Shown here in pieces: positions 54,948 through 62,421 of a stretch of DNA of 64,000 nt. The notes under the pieces were generated by a model. That model worked only from the letters and a program-made list of their open reading frames with translations. It did not search any database and was not told the DNA's origin. The stretch's first letter is position 1, and the number at the start of each line of letters is the position of its first letter. Both the position numbers and the translations under genes were made by a program. Source of the stretch: Tardiphaga alba (GTDB lineage: Bacteria > Pseudomonadota > Alphaproteobacteria > Rhizobiales > Xanthobacteraceae). The stretch spans positions 682,001 to 746,000 of the forward strand of contig NZ_CP036498.1 of NCBI RefSeq assembly GCF_018279705.1, in the 5' to 3' direction.

Positions 54948-55652
54948 TCATGAAAGCATCGACTTTGCAGACGAAAGCTTATCCGGTCGCATGCGGATGA
55001 AAACCGGATGACGAAACTTGCCGGTTGGCGTGAATTCCATGCAGCTGACCTCGACGATCTGGCCGACGAGCGTGCCAGCTTGAGCGTCCGCCCACAGCTG
55101 GATCCGTTCCTCATCGGAGAAGCCGGATCCGACATTGCCGAGCGGGGTAGTGACGATGCCTAGGTGGCCGATGTGCTTGCCGCGGCCTTCTGCAAAGCCC
55201 GTGATCGGGACATCATGCGACTCGTACGGTTTTACTTTCAGCCAACGGTTTTCATGACGGAGGACCAGGCCCTCGAAGCCGAGCGACCGCGCACGGTTGA
55301 GTTGGTGGAGGATAGCCCTGGCGGTTGGGTTGAGGAGGGTGCCGACGCCGAGCCGGGCATCAAGTTGATCAAGGCCGTAAAGGTGCTCTGGACGAATGGA
55401 GGGTGTATCGTCCGTCGGAGCGCGCGTGCGGCTGGCAATGATCGTATCTCGGAACGAGCCGACATAGAGCTCGCAATCCCGCGGGCCACCATTCCAACGA
55501 GGGATATTATAGAGTGGCTTTCCAGCTCGACTCTGCCAGCCGAATTCGTCGTGCCAGATAGCTCGTACGCCATCCACTTTAAGCGTTACGTCCCACTTTC
55601 CAGATAGCGCTTTGCCGTTCCAGGTGGATGGTTTGTTGATGCTCTGTTGCAT
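54948..55652 (-). CDS. ATP-dependent DNA ligase, small phage/plasmid type
   Basis: 234 residues. Motif I with the adenylated Lys is TLKVDGVRAIWHD (Lys25). Later motifs: CELYVGSF (III), GFEGLVLRHENRW (IV) and LKVKPYE (V). The OB-fold follows (VEVSCMEFTPTGKFRHPVFI). It seals nicks using ATP. The small size and single-domain layout resemble phage and mobile-element ligases rather than housekeeping LigA. It sits alone on the island, convergent with no replication gene nearby, although a DnaX-like gene is on the same island. Confidence 0.88.
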   Translation of the reverse strand: MQQSINKPSTWNGKALSGKWDVTLKVDGVRAIWHDEFGWQSRAGKPLYNIPRWNGGPRDCELYVGSFRDTIIASRTRAPTDDTPSIRPEHLYGLDQLDARLGVGTLLNPTARAILHQLNRARSLGFEGLVLRHENRWLKVKPYESHDVPITGFAEGRGKHIGHLGIVTTPLGNVGSGFSDEERIQLWADAQAGTLVGQIVEVSCMEFTPTGKFRHPVFIRMRPDKLSSAKSMLS

Positions 55653-55739
55653 AGATGTCTCCCGCGACGCATTTCCATCGGGGATTCAGTTAAAACTACG
55701 CGAAGTTGCGTCGATCTCGGGAGCCAGCCACTTGGGGGC

Positions 55740-56039
55740 CTACTTGCGCTGCAGATTGCATTGGACTGTTTTGCTGCGGTACTGGAAGTCTGCGTAGCCT
55801 TGGGTCGCCGTGCAGAAGTCGAACGCGATGCCATCCTTTTCAGCGCGCCAGCCGTACTTCGCGCAATCCTCCGTTGCTCGAAGGCGATAGGTCTCGTCTT
55901 TCCATTGGAGGATGTTCTTCGTGTCATCGACCTTCAGCTGAGACGTTTGGCCGTTCTCTTTACAGATGTAGTTATAGGTGTCTGCGCTGGCCGACGATGA
56001 TACAAGCGCGGCGAATGCGCCAATCAGAAAGCGCTTCAT
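55740..56039 (-). CDS. Small secreted hypothetical protein
   Basis: 99 residues. The signal peptide is MKRFLIGAFAALVSSSASA, and the mature part has four Cys (YICKENGQ, TEDCAKYGW, FDFCTATQG, VQCNLQRK) and Trp/Tyr-rich patterns (NILQWKDETYRL). It could be a disulfide-stabilised periplasmic protein. Its function is unknown. It is 101 bases away from and codirectional with a second secreted protein gene. Confidence 0.72.
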   Translation of the reverse strand: MKRFLIGAFAALVSSSASADTYNYICKENGQTSQLKVDDTKNILQWKDETYRLRATEDCAKYGWRAEKDGIAFDFCTATQGYADFQYRSKTVQCNLQRK

Positions 56040-56140
56040 TTCTCAGTTCCTTGAGGCCTTGGAGGAAGCATCTGCGCATACGTAAGTCTGCTTCTGGCGT
56101 GTGAGAGTGTATGCATTGAGGCGCTTTGCGTAGCCCCAGT

Positions 56141-57046
56141 TCACGCTGCCCTCCCGGTCGGTCCGAAAGAACTATCGTATGACGTTGATGATCCGAAAGT
56201 GGATCCTTTGACCTGACCGCCTCTGACGATCTGGTTGCCGATAGAAGCGGTTAGGTTTTCGAAAACCGTCTCTGTTTTGTCGCGAGGGTCGATCCAAGTG
56301 GTTTCGCCGCCGGTGAACTGAACTTTGACCGTGATGGGGATGCCCACTTTTGTTGTGATTTCGGCTCGGTTTGAGCTTTGATGGAGCTGGCTTCGACAAA
56401 CGAGAGTGTAGTCTTCAGATTTCTTGGGAGTGGTTTCCGGCGCATCAAGCTGGAAGCCGTCAATGCGAGCGCAGGCCGGAATTTTGGTCGGCTGCTTTTC
56501 TGTGACCGAAATCGCACAGCGCTCGTCCTCAGCGACCATGTAGTGGAGACTCGCCGCGGCGGTAGCGACGCAGGTCGTGGTTTCCCCAGCGTCGCAGATG
56601 GCGGTGTCTGTTCCGAGCGCATCTCTGAGCGGTGATCCGCGACGATTGCCTTGTGCATCACGGATGCGGTCGTCGGACGTTCGAAGTCGGGCAACTGTGC
56701 GGCCATCCTTGTCGAAGTCGATGTCGAACTGTCCATCTGGCCCTGTGATAACTGCGCAGATGAGGCAGCCTTCTTCCTTCGTGTAGCGGACATCATATCC
56801 GATGAAGCGGCGTTTGAGCGCTTGCCTTGAGATTCTTTCACCCAAGCGAACGAACAGTCCGGGTTTTGCTGAATGGGCTATAGCGTCTGCGCCGACGACG
56901 AAGCCTCCAGGGCGAACTCGGTCAGTCGGTGTTACTTGAGCGAGTTGCGCGGGTGGTTGTGCTTCTGACCAAGCGTCCGCCGGTAAGAGGCTGGCAAAGA
57001 GCACCAGCAACATAGCAATACGGACGGCAGCACGTACGCAATACAT
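56141..57046 (-). CDS. Secreted hypothetical protein
   Basis: 301 residues. The signal peptide MYCVRAAVRIAMLLVLFASL ends near SLLPADAWSEA. The mature part has several Cys (EGCLICAV; AICDAGETTTCVATAAAS; ERCAISVTE; IPACARIDG; TLVCRSQLH) and ends in a Ser/Gly-rich tail (GSTFGSSTSYDSSFGPTG). I see no known domain. It is upstream of the small secreted gene in the same direction and may be cotranscribed. Confidence 0.7.
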   Translation of the reverse strand: MYCVRAAVRIAMLLVLFASLLPADAWSEAQPPAQLAQVTPTDRVRPGGFVVGADAIAHSAKPGLFVRLGERISRQALKRRFIGYDVRYTKEEGCLICAVITGPDGQFDIDFDKDGRTVARLRTSDDRIRDAQGNRRGSPLRDALGTDTAICDAGETTTCVATAAASLHYMVAEDERCAISVTEKQPTKIPACARIDGFQLDAPETTPKKSEDYTLVCRSQLHQSSNRAEITTKVGIPITVKVQFTGGETTWIDPRDKTETVFENLTASIGNQIVRGGQVKGSTFGSSTSYDSSFGPTGRAA

Positions 57047-57169
57047 TCCTGTTCACCTTTCGGAGACGGCACCTCGGTCAATGCCGAAGGATAGCAAAGA
57101 GCATTCGCAGCAGACGGTCACACGCGCGCTTGGATGTAAAAGCCAAATCGCGCGCTGAGGCTGCCGTCT

Positions 57170-57751
57170 CTAGTATGGGATCGACAGCAGGATGCTAACC
57201 GCGAAGGTCGCAATCCAGGTGATCCCGTAGCTCGGAAAATGCCGCAAGCGCTTAGCTCTGATGAACAGATAAGCAGGCGCGAGTATGAATCCGAAAGTGG
57301 TCAACCACTTGTCCGAGTAGCCAGCTCGCTTGAGTTGGCGCTCGTCCGAGAGACACAGAGCAGCATTGATAAATGCCGGGACGAGGAAGGCGAGTATGTC
57401 GAGCGCTCGGTGCGGCTGGAGCGGGTCATCCATCTTGAATGCCTCGATAATTCCGCTGAAAAATGCGTAGGGAATTGGCGCGATGGCGATAATCCAAACG
57501 AGCGCGTTGTTGATGTTCGAGGGAGCGACTGGCGGTGGAGCTTCCTGAAGCGGGGCACCTAACTCCGTGGACTTCAGTGGCTGCCAGTCCTGCAAGCCTT
57601 TTCGCCAGACCGAAGTGTCTCCGCTGATGCGGTTCGCCTGGAGGAAGTCGAGCAGGGCTGCGGCGGGGAACGGACCTTTGCGCTGACCGTTCTCGGTGAA
57701 ATACCACTCTTGGGAGGTCGAATCGTTGATGTTCGTCGTCTCGGTCATCGT
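57170..57751 (-). CDS. GYF_2 (DUF4339) domain membrane protein
   Basis: 193 residues. The N-terminal GYF_2 domain is EWYFTENGQRKGPFPAAALL then SVWRKGLQDWQPL (about residues 13-50), a module that binds proline-rich or unknown partners. Four hydrophobic helices follow (IIAIAPIPYAFFSGIIEAF; ILAFLVPAFINAALCLSDE; WLTTFGFILAPAYLFIRAK; ITWIATFAVSILLSIPY). GAGG lies 9 bases before ATG 57751. It is common on mobile elements; its role is unknown. Confidence 0.8.
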   Translation of the reverse strand, partial: TMTETTNINDSTSQEWYFTENGQRKGPFPAAALLDFLQANRISGDTSVWRKGLQDWQPLKSTELGAPLQEAPPPVAPSNINNALVWIIAIAPIPYAFFSGIIEAFKMDDPLQPHRALDILAFLVPAFINAALCLSDERQLKRAGYSDKWLTTFGFILAPAYLFIRAKRLRHFPSYGITWIATFAVSILLSIPY

Positions 57752-57938
57752 TACCTCAGTTTCCCGAGCCAGTGTCCTCTGATGGACGTAGCTGGGGTTC
57801 AATTAACGTCAGGCGATGTTTCGCTCATCGTCAGACGGACATCTTCAGATGCAGCCGAAGGATGTATCGGACGACGAATACCGAATTTATAGGTATCTGA
57901 AAAGTCGTTTTATCTCTCTGGCCCCCGCGGGAGGCCAG

Positions 57939-58175
57939 ATGCCAAAGACGGTTACTTCACCCCTTCAGAAGAAGCTTGCAGCGATGCTTGTCGAGGCAAG
58001 GAAGAAGGCCGACCTTCGTCAGATTGATCTTGCTGAGAAGCTCGGGGTTTACCAATCCTGGGTTACACATATGGAGTCGGGGCAGCGGCGGATCGATGTC
58101 GTCGAGCTAATTGAGCTGGGCCGGATTATGGGCTTTGATCCAGCCGAGATGGTGCGGGTGCTCAGTAAGCGATAG
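57939..58175 (+). CDS. XRE-family helix-turn-helix protein
   Basis: 78 residues from ATG 57939 with GGGAGG 10 bases upstream. HTH is LRQIDLAEKLGVYQSWVTHM (about 28-47), and the ending is GFDPAEMVRVLSKR. It diverges from the GYF_2 gene. The frame is open to 57816, but the strong RBS favours this start. Probably a small regulator of the nearby cargo. Confidence 0.82.
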   Translation: MPKTVTSPLQKKLAAMLVEARKKADLRQIDLAEKLGVYQSWVTHMESGQRRIDVVELIELGRIMGFDPAEMVRVLSKR

Positions 58176-58333
58176 CTAGCCGTCTATCTAACGCTCTTAG
58201 AATCGATTTGAGCGCTGAAGTGCAGATTGGTTGCCCAATTTTCGGTGAGCGAAATCTGGAAGCATACCCAATAGGCTCCGAGCAACTTACGTGTTGTCTA
58301 ACGTCGCTCTGTCTGGCGTCGGTCGTGGCTCAG

Positions 58334-59050
58334 CTAAGCAGCGAACAAGAAGCCCTGAGGATCTCGGTTGAGAACGTTGAAGACGGCTGCTGCAAGTGGG
58401 CCACCGAAGACCGCGCCTGTGTCGATGTTCAGTCGGTTTGAGCGAATTTCTGGCCTGCGATCGCTGGTCGGCGAATGTCCATGAACAATGAGACGACCAA
58501 AGTCCTTGTTGGAAGACAAAAAAGGCTCTTTGATCCAGAGCAGGTCAGTTTCGTCCTGCAGGTCCAGTGCTCTGTTGGGGTGGATACCCGCGTGGACGAA
58601 GAGGCGCCGGCCATCGTCATGGAATTTTGGAAGCCGCCGGAGCCAGTCGACCTGGGCCTTTGGCAGGTCTCTTGGGTCGGAAACGCCATAGCTTCCGAGC
58701 GTTTGGGTGCCGCCATTGCATAGCCAGCGGTCTTCCCAAGCTGAGTGGTCAGCCGCGGCAAGCAGCATGTCCTCATGGTTACCCATAAGGCAGATGGCCT
58801 GATCCGGCCGCGCCTGCTGCAGATCCATAAGCAGTTCGATGACATTCCTGCTGTCGGGGCCTCGATCGATGTAGTCGCCAAGAAAAATGAGCGTCGCAGG
58901 GCGTCCATCGGCATCTGCTTCGCACTGGGCAAGGAGATCACGGAGTTTGTTCGAGCAGCCGTGAATGTCTCCGATGGCATAAGTCAGTGTCTGGTGCGGA
59001 AGTAGCCCCGGCTGTGCCGAGGCTCTTCCTCTTCGTACATTGCGAGTCAA
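58334..59050 (-). CDS. PPP-type metallophosphatase
   Basis: About 239 residues. Motifs are YAIGDIHGCSNKLRDLL (DxH), FLGDYIDRGPDSRNVIEL (GDxxDRG), CLMGNHEDMLLAA (GNHE) and LFVHAGIHPNR, LIVHGHSPTSD near the end. Members dephosphorylate Ser/Thr/Tyr or hydrolyse dinucleoside tetraphosphates. The start is unclear: no ATG or GTG in frame fits, and TTG 59050 is my guess. An out-of-frame ATG lies nearby in MYEEEEPRHSRGYFRTRH, so a start shift is possible. Confidence 0.8.
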   Translation of the reverse strand: MTRNVRRGRASAQPGLLPHQTLTYAIGDIHGCSNKLRDLLAQCEADADGRPATLIFLGDYIDRGPDSRNVIELLMDLQQARPDQAICLMGNHEDMLLAAADHSAWEDRWLCNGGTQTLGSYGVSDPRDLPKAQVDWLRRLPKFHDDGRRLFVHAGIHPNRALDLQDETDLLWIKEPFLSSNKDFGRLIVHGHSPTSDRRPEIRSNRLNIDTGAVFGGPLAAAVFNVLNRDPQGFLFAA

Positions 59051-59197
59051 CAGGCTACGGCACGTTTCCAGGTCCCTCACGGGCCGATACCCCTCATCGC
59101 TGCTCTGGGAAGATTCGCACGAAGGATGATGGGAAGCGCGGTCCGATCCAGCACTATTTCGGACAGTCCGCGCTCCAATCATTATGAAGCCGACTAG

Positions 59198-59539
59198 TTA
59201 CGCTACGATGCGGCCCTTAGCCCGCGCTAGAGCAGCGTAAGCCGACAGCGGCTTCTTCGCGATGAAGTGTTGATCGCGCTCGACCGGCAAGCCGAGGCGA
59301 CCTCGCACTTCGAGGATCTCGCTCAAGCTCACAAACCCTAACTCTGGATATCCGAGCCCAAGATCGCACAGCCCGAACAGCCGATCGGGTTCGTCTGGGT
59401 CACACTCACTGAGGAGCCAAGTCGCCGACGCGTCAGGCGTGAACAGCTTGACGACTGGCTTGTGATCCCGTTCCGGGGCCAAGGCATTGACCAAGAGCGC
59501 AACCCGATCTTCGACGGTGAGGATAGAAGTATCAACCAT
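59198..59539 (-). CDS. DUF2958 family protein
   Basis: 113 residues. Pattern KLFTPDASATWLLSECDPDE, RLFGLCDLGLGYPELGFVSL and LPVERDQHFIAKKPLSAYAA are hallmarks of DUF2958, typical of plasmids and integrative elements. The function is unknown. It overlaps the stop of the upstream PD-(D/E)XK-like gene by 8 bases (ATG at 59539), suggesting coupling. Confidence 0.88.
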   Translation of the reverse strand: MVDTSILTVEDRVALLVNALAPERDHKPVVKLFTPDASATWLLSECDPDEPDRLFGLCDLGLGYPELGFVSLSEILEVRGRLGLPVERDQHFIAKKPLSAYAALARAKGRIVA

Positions 59540-60650
59540 GGTTCGTCTCCAACTCAGGCCGGCGATTGCGGGGGCGCTTGGTGATCGGACGGGTGGCGAT
59601 GGGACGCTCGCTGGAAGCTTCAGGGGATCCCGTGTCGGCGTATTCCGCCATGGCGAGATGGAAGACACGTTCGAAGTCGCAGTATCGTCCCCAAAGGACC
59701 TTCGCGAGATCCAGGGCGCCGGCCTGACGAATGGCGTCGATGACGGCTTCGAGCGTAATTGCCTGGAAGCGGACGCGGTCGTAGTCCAGATCGTCTTCTG
59801 GAATCAGTTCGTTGGCGTAGACCCGGCATGCGGCCTGGACGCGGCGGTTAAGTCGCGGTCCGATCACAATGAACATGGCGCGGGGTGTGATACCTTCGTC
59901 GACCGTGAGTTGAGCGAGCATGTGCTCACGCCAGAGCTGTTCGAGGGCGAGTGACCGAAGGCTCACAGCGTCGGGATCGTTGAAGAGGCCGACTTGGCGT
60001 GAGGCGGCATCGTAGCGGTCCCGATAACGCGCGGCGGGGCCGTCCATGGTCTCCGAATACTTGACTTCGATGAAGACGGTCGCCTCTTCGCCGTCGGTGG
60101 TGGTCACGCTCAAAGCGAGGTCGTGGGCGGAGCCGTCCATCAAAAAGCGCGGGTCGGTACGGTCTCGGCAAGGCGAGGTCTCGAACCGAATGCCGTGCAC
60201 CACTTTGACGAAGCCCGGCAGCAGGAGCTGGAAGGTGGCGGTGGCGAGGTCGAGGTCCATCGCTAGTGGGGCGAAGATGTTGAAGCACATCGGCATCGAG
60301 GAGAGCGCGTTCCCAAATAGGCGCTCTTCCTCGTAACAGGCGCCTTCTTCGCGCATGATGAGTTCGCGGCGGACGAAGGTGTGGACCGCCTGTGAGATGA
60401 AATTGCGGCCCGCACGGGCAGCTTCCCGAGACAGGAGAGATTCTAGCGGCGTAACGACATCGCCGTCCTGATCCCGGCGGATGTGATTGCCGGTCGGGAT
60501 GTTGTTGTCACGAAGCCAAAGATGCTGCAGCAGCCTTGCGGCAGAGCGGAAGCGCGTGTCGACGATGCAATCGACGCCATGAGCTTTCAGGAGGCTCTGA
60601 GGCACCAAAGGGATGCGCGGCAGTGCCGGCGCGGTGAGGAAGGACGACAT
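59532..60650 (-). CDS. PD-(D/E)XK-like nuclease superfamily protein
   Basis: 372 residues starting at ATG 60650 with GGAG upstream. The nuclease-like core is GSAHDLALSVTTTDGEEATV then FIEVKYSETMDGPA (D...E-x-K, about residues 214-238), and a Leu-rich second half follows (RAMFIVIGPRLNRRVQAACR). It ends with an Arg/Pro-rich tail. It could be a restriction-like or RecB-type enzyme. Coupled with DUF2958. No methylase is seen. Confidence 0.72.
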   Translation of the reverse strand: MSSFLTAPALPRIPLVPQSLLKAHGVDCIVDTRFRSAARLLQHLWLRDNNIPTGNHIRRDQDGDVVTPLESLLSREAARAGRNFISQAVHTFVRRELIMREEGACYEEERLFGNALSSMPMCFNIFAPLAMDLDLATATFQLLLPGFVKVVHGIRFETSPCRDRTDPRFLMDGSAHDLALSVTTTDGEEATVFIEVKYSETMDGPAARYRDRYDAASRQVGLFNDPDAVSLRSLALEQLWREHMLAQLTVDEGITPRAMFIVIGPRLNRRVQAACRVYANELIPEDDLDYDRVRFQAITLEAVIDAIRQAGALDLAKVLWGRYCDFERVFHLAMAEYADTGSPEASSERPIATRPITKRPRNRRPELETNHG

Positions 60651-60946
60651 CGATATCTCCAGACGCACATGAGCGTGCCGGAGGGATTCGGAGCGATGCG
60701 TGGAATGTTGATGCGCAAAGGAAGAAGATCTTGCGTTCAGCAACTAAAAATAGCGCTTTGACGGGCCAAGTGAATTTGAATTCGGTTTTTCCAGGCCTAA
60801 TCTCTTCTTAAACGCTGAGAAGGAATGAAGACGTATTCGCTGCTCGCGCGATTGTTACTAAGGAGTGAATATGACAAACGCGATGTTCTTTATTTGTTCC
60901 TCTATATATATGGGGTACTCTTCACAGTCGTGCTGAGGCCCAAACT
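60651..60946. other. Divergent intergenic region
   Basis: 296 bases between the nuclease-like gene and the next gene. It has an AT-rich patch (TTTATTTGTTCCTCTATATA near 60890-60910) that is probably a promoter. An ORF at 60825-61166 overlaps the neighbour in another frame and is not accepted. Confidence 0.4.
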
Positions 60947-61432
60947 ATGGAGGGCCAAATGGCTCCTGAAGAGAAGAAAACGACCATTCCTAGTCAAGCA
61001 GGACGTTGTCGCGAAGTTTCAGAAACCCGCAGCTACTACGCAAGTATTCATGATCGCGATCAGCTTGCCCGCGCAATCTTGCAAGGTGGCTCTTGGGCAG
61101 ATCCGGAGATCGCAGATCTTACGGCGAGAGCTGCATCTTCGCCCACGGTGGACGGCCAGCTTCTGAACAGTTTCATCAGCGATGACGATCAAGCGGATGA
61201 GGCCGCTTGTGACGGGTGTCAGAAGGTCGCAGTGGACTCAATGCCGCCGGCAACGCGGCCATGCAACCCGTTTGGCTCGAATGCGGCGAGCCTCGCTGTG
61301 AGCGAGAACCGTGTGCGCCCGGATGGCGTCGTGGATCCGTTTATGAAGCACCGCGGGCAGGCTCGTAACGCGGAAGCCACCCACGCAGGTCGTGTGCAGG
61401 TCAATCCAAACCCCTTTTTCCCCGCGATCTAA
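60947..61432 (+). CDS. Hypothetical island protein
   Basis: 161 residues. MEGQMAPEEKKTTIPSQAGR, then HDRDQLARAILQGGSWADPE and a Pro/Asn-rich C terminus with Cys (ACDGCQKVAVDS). It has low complexity in part and I recognise no domain. An internal ATG (60959) has GGAGGG upstream and is an equally good start. Its codon use resembles neighbouring island genes only loosely. Confidence 0.45.
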   Translation: MEGQMAPEEKKTTIPSQAGRCREVSETRSYYASIHDRDQLARAILQGGSWADPEIADLTARAASSPTVDGQLLNSFISDDDQADEAACDGCQKVAVDSMPPATRPCNPFGSNAASLAVSENRVRPDGVVDPFMKHRGQARNAEATHAGRVQVNPNPFFPAI

Positions 61433-61525
61433 TCACCCGATTGTGGCGCCACGAATCATCGTGGCCCCACACGCTCTTAGGCGCCACCAGCACTTTGACG
61501 CGGTGGCCTTGCAACGAGACCCAAC

Positions 61526-62155
61526 ATGAAGAAACCCGACTCACGGCCCGATTGGGCAAATGATTTGGCAGCTGCAAAGCAAAATCAGCAATTAGAGGTT
61601 TACCGTGAAAGTGAGCCGATCGACACCTCCAACCCGTATTTGTTGCACGATCACCTCTGCCGCAATCATCTATTTGGCGATCTGCTCCGCTTTGACGGCA
61701 TCGCTGAGGCTTGTTCTCTCGGTCGAGGCGGGGAGTTACTCCGCGCATTGTCGCCCGATTACGTGATGCAGTTTGATGTCCCGCCGTGCAGCGATGACTC
61801 AGGATTGAGCGTTGCAATCAAGCGTCACTGGTCGAATGTCGGTCGCAGCGAAGTTGATTGCGGCTATCTCCAATGCGGAGAGTCGACCGGGATCGACCCA
61901 ATCGAAAGTGTCATTCACGCAATAATTGCCGAACGCGATGGCGACGCGGCCGGGATGAAAGATGAACACAGTGAAGAAGGAATGGAGAAAATCCGACTTC
62001 GATTCGCGGCTATGGAGGTCGACGAGCTGGTGATCGAGTTTGTCAAAGGAGAGTGGTGGGACCGCGTGGAGCTGCACGACGAACTGCGTCGTGCATGTTC
62101 AGGATCCAGCATCTATTCGCAGTACCTCGCTCGTCGAATCGGAGCTGAGATCTAA
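61526..62155 (+). CDS. Hypothetical acidic island protein
   Basis: 209 residues. Acidic and soluble: NPYLLHDHLCRNHLFGDLLR, GEWWDRVELHDELRRACSGS near the C terminus, several His. It begins MKKPDSRPDWAND. I recognise no family. The ATG follows an RBS-like GAGACCC. It is the gene before the DnaX-like ORF. Confidence 0.6.
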   Translation: MKKPDSRPDWANDLAAAKQNQQLEVYRESEPIDTSNPYLLHDHLCRNHLFGDLLRFDGIAEACSLGRGGELLRALSPDYVMQFDVPPCSDDSGLSVAIKRHWSNVGRSEVDCGYLQCGESTGIDPIESVIHAIIAERDGDAAGMKDEHSEEGMEKIRLRFAAMEVDELVIEFVKGEWWDRVELHDELRRACSGSSIYSQYLARRIGAEI

Positions 62156-62421
62156 ACAGGCAATACTTAAAGTGAAGCACAATCTGGCAACGCGACGCTC
62201 GATTCCGATGAAGTTCGCGTCAGCGTTTGACGAAGTTCAGTCATGAAACGAAGAGCTATTGATGCTTCGTAAGCTGTCTCGTCGTGATGCTGTCGAACTG
62301 CTGGACTGCTTGTTCTTCATGACGCATTGAGGCCAAAAACGAGCGAGGGCCGCGGTTCGCTGCCCACGCTCATCGACCAAAATGAATCAAGAAAAGCACT
62401 ACTGGATCATCCGAGGCCCGC

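Noticed and set aside
60825..61166. 113-codon ORF beginning MKTYSLLARL
   Set aside because: It overlaps the better ORF at 60947 in another frame and has a poor start context.
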